Of a DNA stretch of 64,000 bases, positions 10,619 to 21,176 are shown one piece after another; position 1 is the first letter of the stretch, and each line of letters begins with the position of its first letter. Under the pieces are notes generated by a model. The model saw nothing but the letters and a program-made list of their open reading frames with translations, ran no database searches and was not told the DNA's origin. Source of the DNA: Kwoniella bestiolae CBS 10118 (taxonomy: Eukaryota; Basidiomycota; Tremellomycetes; Tremellales; Cryptococcaceae); assembly GCF_000512585.2 (NCBI RefSeq), contig NC_089242.1:2108001-2172000 (forward strand). The letters are read 5' to 3'. The translations under genes and the position numbers were made by a program.

Positions 10619-12170
10619 CTACTGATAACCCAATTGCGAGCCACATAGCTCCCTCACGGACTTCCTATGGATCTGACCATCAACAATGATTTTGACTGTC
10701 TCATCTTCCCATATCCGCCTGTATTCAGCTCCTCGGACCGAAGGGAACATCTGTTCCCAGATCTCTGCATAGCCTGGTTTCGCTCCAATCCCATTAAAAT
10801 GCAGTGCTACAGGTATATTACCCGTTCTTATGTCCTTAGCATACAATCGAGAAGAGGGCAAGTCCGAAGGTGATATCGTGAATGGGTATTGGTATTTATC
10901 CCATGGGGATATCTGGTCGGCAGAGGAAAGGAGGGAAAGGGAATTGGTCAAGTGCTCGGCGCACCAGAACATTGATAGGGTGTTATCGACCGTCAAGTCC
11001 CCTTGGGATAGATGAATATTGAAGACGCCTGTACGTGATTCAACATGAGTACTTGGATCCAGCCATATATAAGATTGTTGGAATGAAAGAGCAAGCTCAC
11101 CTTGGTCCGGCTGATAAGGGTATTCCCCACCCATCAATGTATCATTGAGTTTCCTAAATAGACCTCTCATCTCCGACACACTTCCCAGCACTAGACCACT
11201 GTTCGCATGAATGGGTAATCTGGATCTGTTGCGTTCACCATCAGCTCCATGTTGAAAGATCTCTGATCGAAGGAAGATTCAACAACATACTGAGAATCCC
11301 TCAAGATGTCCCTGTCCGATTTGAACAGATCAATTGGCATTGGACTGGGAGGAATATTTAAGCAAGCGGACTAAGACAAGGTTGTAATAAGTATATCGAA
11401 AGAAACTTCCCTCACAGCCAAGTAGAGGTGGAAGGGGAAGCAGATACTCTTGGGATGTTGTCCCCACTCACCGAGTTGGCTTCATTAGGATAACAATTGA
11501 AACTTCCCGCCGTTATCGGTCTCCCCTGTTGACCTTCCGGTATCAGGCTGTATCGCGAAATGAGGACAGAAGGTGATAGTTGCAGTATAATATCTATAGC
11601 GTCTACCAGGAGTATAAGGTCCTGAGGGAATATCCCGAGTTGCTGTAAGAGGCGACTTGACGAAAGGATAGACGACAGACCTGTTTAAGTTGATTAAGCA
11701 TGATTAAGCGTCATTTCCACATATCGTAACATCACTCCGACAAAAATAAAGATAGTTCACTCACTTGTGACCTTTGGTTTATGCGTATCAAACTCATCTT
11801 CCGCATCTACATCCCAGTTGTACAGCGTCACTCTATACCCATTCACGACTGCTGGGAAAAGCGATCTACAAAAATCCGCATTTTTCTTTGCCCGCTGTTC
11901 GCCAATGGGCATGAACACCTGAACCTTCCTAGGTGCGTTGAAGGCATAATCAACCCATTGCTCGTGCTGCTGTATATGCTTCCGAGATCTTGCAGGTATC
12001 TGCCAGACGAAGTAATACAGGATCAACAGCGCTAAACAGGAATAGAACAATCGACGAAGTTGTGGTCGAGATAGGGGTATTGAGCTTTGTCGGATAGTCA
12101 AGGTATGATGCGGTAGGTATTTCCGTTGCCACCGCGATAGGACCGAATCCATTTTATGGCGAGTGTTCAT
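10619..12170 (-). CDS. type II membrane glycosyltransferase, PLOD/procollagen-galactosyltransferase-like
   Basis: Five exons (11765-12170, 11472-11680, 11291-11370, 11101-11225, 10619-11028) give 409 aa. A signal anchor (LFYSCLALLILYYFVW, about residues 41-56) follows a basic N-terminus, so a Golgi/ER type II topology with a lumenal catalytic domain is inferred. Lumenal motifs are VQVFMPIGEQRAKK, the DLILLVDAIDIIL segment (an acidic D-x-x-D nucleotide-sugar/metal site as in PLOD-type transferases), HANSGLVLGSVSEMRGLF (the N-SG-LVLG loop typical of this family) and VALHFNG near the C-terminus. All splice phases agree. It probably transfers a hexose in the secretory pathway; donor and acceptor cannot be read from sequence. 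It sits inside the BTB block without obvious functional link. Confidence 0.8.
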
Positions 12171-12652
12171 TTTGGATTGCTATGAACGATTACGACTACT
12201 TTTGCTGATCATTCTTTGTCAAGGGACAGGTGAGTCCCAAGTTAGTAACAACGCCTGATCAAAGGAACAGGACAAACACCGCCGGAGGGAAGTGCTAAGG
12301 CACGACCTAGTACGTACATAAATACAGTCCATTCATACCTCTACGCGCGAGAAAAGCCCAACTTACCATGGGCACCGCGCGAAGAGTCTTCAGCCCTTGC
12401 AGAAAGAGAAGAGGAATGTGGATGTTTACATTACTAAGCTTCCCCATTCAAAGGGGTGACCATGCTAACCTTGGGCGAATCTTGTCAGGAAGATATCGAT
12501 GACAATGCTAGATCCCTGCTACGAACGATACTAGTTTTGCATTGAGACCTCTTCACAAACCCCATCTCCACGAACAAAACAGAGAATTTGATATTACAAA
12601 AACGTACTGAAAGAAAACATGGGTGTTCTACTGATAGTGAACTCCATCGGAT
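12171..12652. other. intergenic upstream of glycosyltransferase
   Basis: 482 bases between the glycosyltransferase start and the BTB-5 stop. No coding frame or RNA gene was recognised. Confidence 0.35.
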
Positions 12653-13491
12653 CTACCACTCATCCTCTTCAAACCTCCTCGCAATCTCATGCCAATCGCC
12701 CTTAAAAGGAAGTACAGTCTCTCTGGTGACCTGTGGATGATAAGAGGTATGCCAGTTCCTCCTCCTGCTCTTCCATCTGCTCGCCCTTATCCTCGTTACA
12801 GTTGCATCGGTCGTTTGATCGTCCAGCACTAGATCCCATATCTTGCATCTCCATTCTATCCGTAGCCTGTTCATGCTCCTGCGCAGATTCGAGGCATGGA
12901 AAATACCATTTTCATTCTCACCTTTTACAAAGATATCTCTGCTCATGGACCTCAAAGCCTCGGCACCTAGTTGGCGATCAATTCGGTCGGAAGCCACGAT
13001 TAGCGTTTCCCATGGCATTGTCTTTGAGCTGTCCATCAAACTGCTCTTCAACATCTTCACCACGTGCTCCGAGCAATCGAACTTGTCGTACAGGGACAGC
13101 AACGTTCTGGTCTCTTCCAACGTCATAGGAAGCAGGAAATGATTAGGCGAGATGTGGGTGAGGAATATATCCAAGATCTTGGAAGAAACATCGCACTGAA
13201 TCGCGGTTTCCCTATCGGTGGAATGCGTGCCGGGTTGCGGGAGGAGCAGCATATCTCGAAAAACGGAGCTTTCGGTGTATATATGACTTGTAGCCTCTTC
13301 AGTGCCCTCATAAAAGGGCGTGGGTGGGGTGGAGCGGATGCGTGAGCTCGAACTCACCTTTCACTTGCAAGTCTCTGTCCATAAGCTCTAAAGTATAGAC
13401 CTTCATTGGAAATGAAGAGTACATCTCCGTACTGGTGGTATGGATGATATTCTCTCTGCTGTGCGGACGAACCATCTTGACACGCTGACAT
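12653..13491 (-). CDS. BTB-5: intact BTB/POZ-like protein
   Basis: Two exons (13358-13491, 12653-13268) give 249 aa. The correct exon-1 frame starts MSACQDGSSAQQREYHPYHQ and continues YGDVLFISNEGLYFRAYGQR. A second ATG nearby in another frame is a shadow. The phase-2 intron 13269-13357 splits the Ser codon, and exon 2 starts SSVFRDMLLLPQPGTH. Then follow VSSKILDIFLTHI, LLSLYDKFDCSEH, PWETLIVASDRIDRQLGAEA and the tail KGDWHEIARRFEEDEW. No lesions. BTB/POZ domains mediate dimerisation and often recruit Cullin-3 ubiquitin ligases; whether this divergent family does so is unknown. This is the only undamaged copy of the first minus-strand block. Confidence 0.8.
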
Positions 13492-13860
13492 ACTGAATAC
13501 TGAACAAAGAGGTGATTGGTCAATTCCTTCGATGAAATGTTAGACGTCAGGTGATGGCTTATACACTTCAGATAAGAAGACGAGATCCAGCAGCTGTGAA
13601 GAAGAAGGTTGGTATCTCAAGAAAGAGTATGCAAGTCACCCTCACTGATGCCCCACGAGGCTGAGGTACGTATTCCGATCTCAAAATACATACATGTTCT
13701 CTTTCAATCGACAAAGAAGATCTAGATACAGTAAAAATAGTGAGAGAGTCGAGATGTACAGAATATATAGGAGGAGGGGGGAGGTGTAAAGAGGGAAGGG
13801 TTCCGTTGGGTAAATGCCCTTCAAATGCCCTTCCATTGGGTAGATTAGGCCGTGTGATCT
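13492..13860. other. intergenic between BTB-5 and ING gene
   Basis: 369 bases holding the presumed BTB-5 promoter and the ING-gene 3' end. Near-identical short repeats (ATGCCCTTC...) lie at 13813-13833. Nothing else was recognised. Confidence 0.35.
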
Positions 13861-15688
13861 CTATTTCGTCTTCTTAGCCTTGGATGACTTTTTACCCTTA
13901 GGCTGTTTCTTCCTCCTCTCCTGACATCTAGGACATATCCAATTCCCTTCAGGTGTTTTATCGAGGTTGAGACAAGCGAGGTGGAACTGTGGAAGTTCAG
14001 GCTGGTCAGTAAGTCTCTTTGGGAAAGCGTAGCAAGGGAGATGAAGTGAGAGTAGTATGCGGGGAAGCACGTAATGGGCAGAACAAACTCACCCATTCAA
14101 TCTCACAATCATCATCGTCGCAACCAATCATCTCCCCATAACTGACCTGCCCACAGAAACAATAGACCTTCGAATCCACCTCATCATTCACCGCGAAATT
14201 ATCGTGGTCGACCGTCTTCACATCATAAGCCGCATTGGCACTAGTACTATTCGTCGAGGTCTTCTTCTTAGCTCCTCCAGAGGTATTGGACTTGACAGCA
14301 GATGAGACTCTGGATAATGAGGCCGGAGGTTGATTATACTCTTCATCGATGGGATCATCACTATCATCCTGTTCGTCGTGAGATCGTTTTGTCCCTGCCG
14401 AGACTTTCGTTTTACTTCCATTCTTATTATTACCATTGTTGGACGGAGTCGCATTCCCACTTTTACTTCCACTACCTCCCATATCTAATCCCAAACCACC
14501 GTCTTTCCTATCCATCAACGAGTCGCTGGAAGCAGTGACTTGCATGCCCACTCCGCCCTTTCTAGATGGGAGGGGATGTTCATCTCTTGATTCGTCGTCT
14601 GATCCATCATCTTGTTCTGCCTTTCTTGCTCTACTGGCCGCAGCAGCCAGTTGACGGGCTGTCCGAGGTTCAGAGGGTTTACCAGTGAATGCCGAGGTGG
14701 AAGCGATGGAGTCGGTGGGTGATTGAGCTCGATTGACACTGTATCCAATGCGCCAATATTAGCTTTTTACCCAATCGAGGTGTCCGCAGGCGCCCGAGAG
14801 TGAATGATGAAAACAAAGCGAGATGGACTCACGGCTTCCTCTTTTTAGCAGGTTTCTTCTTCTCCTTCTCCCCACCCACACTAGACGTCTCATCGTCATC
14901 TTTATTGCCCAACTGATGTATTCTACCCTTCTTCTTCTTGGTGGGGGTATCTCCAATCCTACCCTCGTTGGATGGTCCGGCATCTTTCCCTGTACCTCTG
15001 AACGGTGAGTTGGCAGCTCTCTGAAGTCTTCGGGAATTCACGACGGGCTGAGCGAATGGTAAGGTGAGTGTCTGGGTGTAAGGTGAGGGAGGAGATGGGT
15101 TTAGCAGAGTGGAGGAGGCGAGGAGATTGGATAAGTGTTTCTGATGGGCCATTATCTGATATACATAGGTGTGATCAGCTCGTGGTCTCGCAGAAGAGCC
15201 ATTCTTCAACATCATAGCTGGACTTACACCATCGCATGCTCCTCCAGCTACTCTGATCTTATCGTCCCCTCCCAGCTTGTACCTGGCAGCTTCCTCCGCT
15301 ATTTCCTGCAAGAGCTCAAATCGCTGCTCAGGCTTGATATTGGGATCCTGGATCCAATTGATGAGTGTGTATAGCTTCTTCTCGAGGCTGAGCAGAGTTG
15401 CTAGAGTGGATGCGTCAGTGGTCACTCATATAAGATATGTACCAAGCGGAAGAAGATGTCCGACTTCACCGAGTGGAGGGTGAAAGTGGTAGAAATGGGT
15501 AATCTGGACTCACAATACAGCACAGCACCCAGTTCATTCAAGTCGCTGTAAACTCTAGTAAGCTCTGGTGGGATCTGATCGAGCGTGTCCATTATATCCT
15601 GGATGACCAAGATGTCTTGAGCGTCGTTGGCTGTTGGTGGAGGGGGTGAAGGCGAGGGCGGCGCGATGACCGGCATTTTGGGAGGCAT
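13861..15688 (-). CDS. ING-family chromatin protein with C-terminal PHD finger
   Basis: Five exons (15514-15688, 15228-15400, 14833-15155, 14093-14738, 13861-13986) give 480 aa. The N-terminal ING helical region spans exons 1-2 (IMDTLDQIPPELTRVYSDLN, LLSLEKKLYTLINWIQDPN). A long disordered Ser/Lys/Asp linker follows. The PHD finger is YCFCGQVSYGEMIGCDDDDC, then EIEWFHLACLNLDKTPEGNW, then ICPRC. It shows the Cys4-His-Cys3 zinc set and the aromatic Y and W that cage trimethyl-Lys4 of histone H3 in this family. The final intron splits the PHD between the W and the zinc-binding FH. A basic tail (KKQPKGKKSSKAKK) ends the protein. ING proteins target histone acetyltransferase or deacetylase complexes to active promoters. 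Pho23, Yng1 and Yng2 are the yeast relatives; I cannot tell which is the orthologue. Confidence 0.92.
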
Positions 15689-16119
15689 CGTGGACGGAGT
15701 TTCGATTCAGTGTTTGTAATTCTGTCGATGCGATGAAGGTGCTGACTGTGTGCTCTGGGTGTGTTGGAGGACTATACCTTTTTGATTGGTGGAATGACAA
15801 TTGGAGACAGGAGAGAGAAGAGGAAGGGAGAAATGAAGGATCAACACAACCTTGAGAAGCGGCAAGTTACCGGATGTCCCACCACGTACATTTTACGTAA
15901 ACTCTCAACTCCTGACGTGGATTAATGTTCTCAAAGCCCCTGAGGGGAAGTGATAGTGGTAACAGAAGGAGAGCGAGAGAGTGAGAACCAGGAGATAAGA
16001 TAAAGAAAAGCGATTGAGATGGGGATGGACTGAACTGTTGTACAAGATACAGATGAATTCATGCCTGCTTTTTCCAACTTTGCTAGATACAATGGCGAAA
16101 AAAAAAAACATATTCTCGA
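15689..16119. other. intergenic between ING gene and Met/Gly gene
   Basis: 431 bases, with an A11 run at about 16098-16108 just past the Met/Gly gene stop. No coding frame was recognised. Confidence 0.35.
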
Positions 16120-17701
16120 CTATGTCATGACTCCTCGATAACCCCAAGGCATACCCATGCCCATACCATATCCACCCATCCCAGTACCCATCCCACCCAT
16201 CATACCTCCAGGCATCGCTCCCATTCCCATCCCGTAATCGCCGAAGAGACTATCGTGTGTACAACCGAGAAGGTCAGATCATACCTGTGTGAGCCAATGG
16301 CATAGCCGGAGAATCGAGGGAAGAGATCGGAAGGGGTCGGTGATGAGGGGGATGGTGGTGATATCGGAAATACGAGACTGTCGCTTACCCGCCTGGTGGA
16401 TACCTTGGCATCTAGGTGTACCAAGGCGTACGATACATCAGCTGTTGAATCCAGGGTGAGAACCAGGTAGATGAAGTATAGTGATAGGGGAAAGGGATAC
16501 CAACTCCGTATGCTCCCGAACCGAGACCACCGCCTAACATGCCCTGTGTTGTTGGGTTAGCTTAGACATTCTCGAACTGACGAGAAGTTGAGGGTGGCGG
16601 AGCGAGCGAACTTACATAACTACCCATACCGCCCATTCCGCCCATCATCATAGGATTCATCATGCCCATACCGCCCATCTGTGAGTAATGCAAGAAGAGT
16701 CAGCTTATCCATTCGTCCGTGAGACAATCAAGTTAACAAGTTGGGGAAACGATAAGGTCAGGTTAACAAGACGAAGCGAACCATATGGTTCATCATTCCC
16801 ATGCCACCCATGCCCATACCTCCCATACCCATTCCGCCCTACAAGGTGACAAGAAGGAGTGATCAGCATTCGCAGTAGACTGAGTTCAAGAAATTGGAAG
16901 TGGCAGGGATCAAAAGCTCGAAAGAGAAAGAGAAGATCTCACCATCATCATCGGATCCATCATACCCATTCCGCCCAACCCCATCCCTCCCTACGTCCCG
17001 GAGTCACTCCACATATCAGCGTCACATTCTGTCATACCCACCGGAATATGAGGCGAGAGCGAGAGATCAAAGCGACAAGGTTGCAGAATCAAGAGCAGAA
17101 ACAATACTCACCATCATAGGGTTCATCCCCATCCCCATCCCACCCATACCCATACCATCCTAAGACAGATTTAACATTCTCTCGACCCCCATATCTCACA
17201 CTCACCATCATAGGATTCATCATTCCCATACCTCCCATCCCCATCCCACCCATTCCGCCATTCTGCAAGGTAGAGTAATAGATGGTATATGGATCGTGGG
17301 TGTATGTCGGGCCATGGGCAATATAATTGTATTGGTCCGCCAGTGATTTTTTGATAGAGTAGTTGATAATGTCAGCTTTCGTTCGGACTTTGGAGTATGA
17401 GTTCATGCTGGTGGGGGTGGGTCAGGACTATATATATGGATTGACTAAGTATAGTGAGGGAGTTGTGTTAGAAAGTGAGAGAGAGATGAAGAGGATGAGA
17501 ATAGACTTGTAAAGATGCTATGGTATACCACTTGACAACACCCGACGCGTCGTATCACCAAGATTGAACATTACATGACTCAGACGAAGTGAAGAAGTAG
17601 TACGTAGTACGTAGCACGCAACGCCACTCTCTGAGCATATGAAACGCAGCAGAGCGAGAAAAAGCACATACCATCATCATCATACTACTCATAGGATCCA
17701 T
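16120..17701 (-). CDS. Met/Gly-repeat protein built from serial repeat exons
   Basis: I rebuilt nine exons: 17672-17701, 17206-17262, 17112-17159, 16943-16990, 16782-16838, 16616-16678, 16505-16543, 16389-16411, 16120-16249. They give about 164 aa. Exon 1 is MDPMSSMMMM. Exons 2-6 each encode a version of G-G-M-G-M-G-G-M-G-M-M-(N/D)-P-M-M, and all have phase-0 boundaries. Exon 7 is GMLGGGLGSGAYG. The last exon gives MGMGAMPGGMMGGMG and ends MPWGYRGVMT. Donors of exons 5 and 7 are weak (GTTCGC, GTTGGT), so those joints are less certain. There is no signal peptide or membrane span. Roughly a third of the residues are Met. Met clusters of M-x-M/M-x-x-M type can bind Cu(I), but no function is shown here. 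I do not recognise a named family. Confidence 0.65.
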
Positions 17702-18830
17702 CTTGCTGTGTTTTCAAGTTATTTAAACCCCAGTGGTAGGAAGGAGTAGTATCGATCCAATGTTATAATGTATAATGTCGTATCGATAATATCTTCGAGC
17801 TATGTTCGTGTATATATATGCAAACAAGCAATCTAACTTGATCCGGTCGACTTGGGATGTCCTTCGAATCGTTTCGTATATATGACGTTGGTGCTATGAT
17901 CCGTCGTCAATTTCTTCTCAGAGATAGAACAAGAATGATATGATCAATGGTAAAGAGGTAAGAGGTCAAGGCGAGGCGATCTGTGTTGTGCACTTTGCTT
18001 TATATAGTGTAGTGGTGTGTAGTTGTGTGTGTGTGTGTTTGATGGTTGATACGAAATTAAGAAGGAACCCTTTTTTTCTCTCTCTTGACCTGCTGGTTAT
18101 ATATCCGTACAGTGATGGAATAAGATAGGAAAAGGGTCAGGTTGACAGAGTAAAGTACAAAGAAGCTTCCTGCGTGGAAATCTACGATGCCTCTCTTTGT
18201 CATTATTCGCCGTCCAGCCTGCTCTGCGAGAAGCATCTGACATCATTCCCATAGCCTTAGCTTAGCACAGAAACAAAGGAGTGGTATGACCTCAACGAGT
18301 CGAGGAGGTTTGACAACTTCCTTTGATTGGAGGACAAGGTCAATGTCACTTTAGATCAACTCCACGAATGTAAAGAGAAGTCCTTTTGCAAGTTTCAGTC
18401 ATCCGGAAGAGGAGAGTTGAATATTTTAGTAAATTTTACCATAGACCCTCTGCTATACTCTCAAGTAGGTTACTCGGTCACACAATCAACAGCCCAGTAC
18501 TCCATTGATCCTGAGGTTGCACTCTTGAGGTTGCATTGTGTCAACTTTGGAACTGAGTTGTATGCCCCTAACGAATGACACCCGCTCCAACACCAAAGAT
18601 AAAATCACATGTACATATTATATTCATACCATTTCTTTCTCTCATGTATGTCATTTATAAGTCACAAGAAAAACGAAAATAAAGATGCCATGTGTCTCAT
18701 GTTTGATGCTATGATGCCAAATGACCAAATTACAAAAGAAGTCACTCGTGTATCGTGATTGAAAGTCGTAAAAGCAGAATGAAGATCATAAATAAGGGAC
18801 GTTGTGAATCACCTTGTCTCCCCTCCCCAC
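17702..18830. other. intergenic, Met/Gly gene upstream and cyclin downstream
   Basis: About 1.1 kb. It holds a (TG)n microsatellite (18024-18038), T-rich tracts (about 18070-18085) and an isolated 83-codon plus-strand frame (18327-18578) with no domain or splice support. Probably the Met/Gly gene promoter and the cyclin 3' region. Confidence 0.4.
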
Positions 18831-21176
18831 CTAATCATATCTCGGTATAAGAGGACTCGACCATTCGCTCCTTGATATCCACTGATTCCCATCCAAAGGG
18901 GTAGGCATCGAATACACCACACCATCAGGCGTATATACCATCTGCCCATCCACGTTGGCATGCTGTCCCATCACCGTTGATCCGGTATTCAGACCCAATC
19001 CTATCATCTGATTATTAGTGGGTACCGCAGAAGCTGAAGCTGAAGGGAATTTCCATTGAGCGTCAATATTGCTGTTGTTGGGATAATACGTGAATCCTGG
19101 TGGACCGGCATTGGCGAATTGAGCAGGTTCAGGAATGACGTGTGTAGGAGACCATCCCATTTGTGTGGGGTAGTACATCCCCTGTCCTGGGATTTGCGGT
19201 ACGGTACTGGAAGAGGGATATTGATATGCGCTAGATGGGTAGGCTGCCTGAGGACTATTGTTGGCATCGTACATCGTTACGTCGTCGAATGCGTAGGGGG
19301 TAGTCTGGGCGGGATGAACAGGGTAAGAAGTCGAGGCGTAAGGGTTGTTCTGAATAGGATAGGAATATTGGTTGGGCTCTTGATATCGTAGAATGGCTTT
19401 TCGAGGGGCACCGTCTACACCGGGATGAGGTTCGGCAGCGAGAGAGTAGAACATCAAGTGCTAGTTGACAGTACAGTATGATCAGCTACTGCTTGAGAAT
19501 ATAAATCAGTAAAGAGAGCTCACCTCGGGAGGGACAAGATGCGGTTGAGGCTGACATTCGTACGGAGCTAACAACGCTCTACCACCATCCCATTCTGCTT
19601 GTCCAGCTGGGAACATCGGTACATCCACTGCGGCTGGTGATACATTGGTCGAGATATGACCCGAGGGCGTAGGAAAAGCGTGTCCGACTGATCCTCTCCT
19701 TCCGTAATCTTGGTTCTCTTGCACCATCCTTCCATTCTGTCGACTGAGTGAGCTGGATCGAACAGTTGAACCGAAATTCTGCTGGGTGGGCGTTGCTCGC
19801 GCTCGAACCGCTGAGAGAGTAGGTTGGAGGTGTTGAGTGGATTGCAATGGTTGGGTGAAAGCGGCTTTACGAGTGGGCATACGAAGATGTTCGTATATAG
19901 CAGCCGAAGAAGTTGGATCATTCATATAAGCTTCAACAGCAGACCTCTTCCTTGCATGTTCGTAGCCTGCTGGGAAAGCGTAAGAGCCAGTTTGAGCGGG
20001 AGGAAGCGCTCGAGGAGAAGCGGATCGTGCACGATAGGTCGAGACAGATGGAAGCTCGATAGCTGGTGTGGTGACTGTCGTCGCAGGGTACGGTACTTTA
20101 CCTGAAGATAGTTGGCGGATATGTCGACCAATCGCACTTGAAGGTGCTCGAGAAGTCATAAATCCATCTAACAGATTCTTCCATCTTGTGTATTCTTCGA
20201 CAGGTACACCAAGCTGATAGTTGAGTCCAATAAGAAATTCGGTTTCCATTTTCTGTACAATGGAAGTGTAAGCTTGGCACCTCGCACGAACAAGAGAGAA
20301 AGATGGATCACTCACATTGATCTCTGGTAATGTCATTCCAGCCAACTCTGCCCAAGTAGCATTCGTGTATGTATTATCATCCAGATATTTGTTCCCCAAC
20401 ATCAATCCAGCAATAAAAGGTCTCTGCTCGCTTCCCGGTGTCGAATAGAACTTATTCTTCATCTTCAACCTGTATACGTAGAGAAGTGCTATTATCGCCA
20501 CGCTGTGCGACACTGATGTTACGCTAAGCATGCGCGAAACGAACTTGCTGAAATCGGCAGAAGGATGGACCATGAGTGTTGATATGCGTGAGGATGAGGA
20601 GTGAGTGACCTCGAAGGGATCGTTGGGTATGGGAGAATGGGATAAAGGGGAGGAAGGAGGTTGTTGAGTTGGTGGAGCGAAGTCGCCATACCACAGCCAT
20701 ACTACCATTTGAGCTGAACAAGTAAAACGTCAGCTTATCCCTTGGCATGGAACCATTAAATGGTAGAAGGAGGGAGGAAGGAAACAATACTCACCGACAT
20801 AAGTCGCCAAAGGCGTTTGAAAAGCCGACTGCGAGGCTACTGTACCAGCTTTAGCCATATGCATATCCATCTTGCTCTTCTTCCTTGATGGTGATACCGT
20901 TGGCGAAAGAGGAGGAGTGACGAGAGTGGGTGATACTGGTCTTTTACCCAGTTTCTTTGCTGACGCTGGTCGATACTGCTCGTTGTTGAGGTAACGCTGG
21001 TGATGTTGAGGTGGCAACCCGTGAAAGAGAGCGTCAGAGGGTGATTCGAGTACTGTCTCTTGCTCACTTATCGATCCGTCGTTTGTTGATGATTGATCAA
21101 AATGTAACGTCGGAGGAGTCGAGGGAAGAGTCAAACGTGAAGAGGAAGGGAAAGAGGTTTGATAGTCGACACACAT
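18831..21176 (-). CDS. Pho85-type (Pcl-like) cyclin
   Basis: Four exons (20795-21176, 20316-20713, 19524-20252, 18831-19460) give 712 aa. The cyclin box spans exons 2-3: FSKFVSRMLSVTSVSHSVAI, then IALLYVYRLKMKNKFY, PGSEQRPFIAGLMLGNKYLD, DNTYTNATWAELAGMTLPEI, then KMETEFLIGLNYQLGVPVEE. This is the Pcl1/Pcl2/Pas1 pattern, so it should activate a Pho85/Cdk5-like kinase in G1 or polarity control. The N-terminal 127 residues are Ser/Thr-Pro-rich. The C-terminal half is disordered, Gln/Tyr/Pro-rich, with many S/TP sites, suggesting CDK phosphorylation. The final intron at 19461-19523 has clean signals. The 5' side faces about 6 kb without genes, consistent with a long regulatory region or leader. 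Confidence 0.88.

Noticed and set aside
16120..17701. Regularly spaced repeats that might suggest a CRISPR-like or satellite array
   Set aside because: The repeats are coding exons with splice signals and phase-0 joins; the organism is a eukaryote.
18327..18578. 83-codon plus-strand frame downstream of the cyclin
   Set aside because: Isolated, no domain, and antisense to no known gene; treated as chance.
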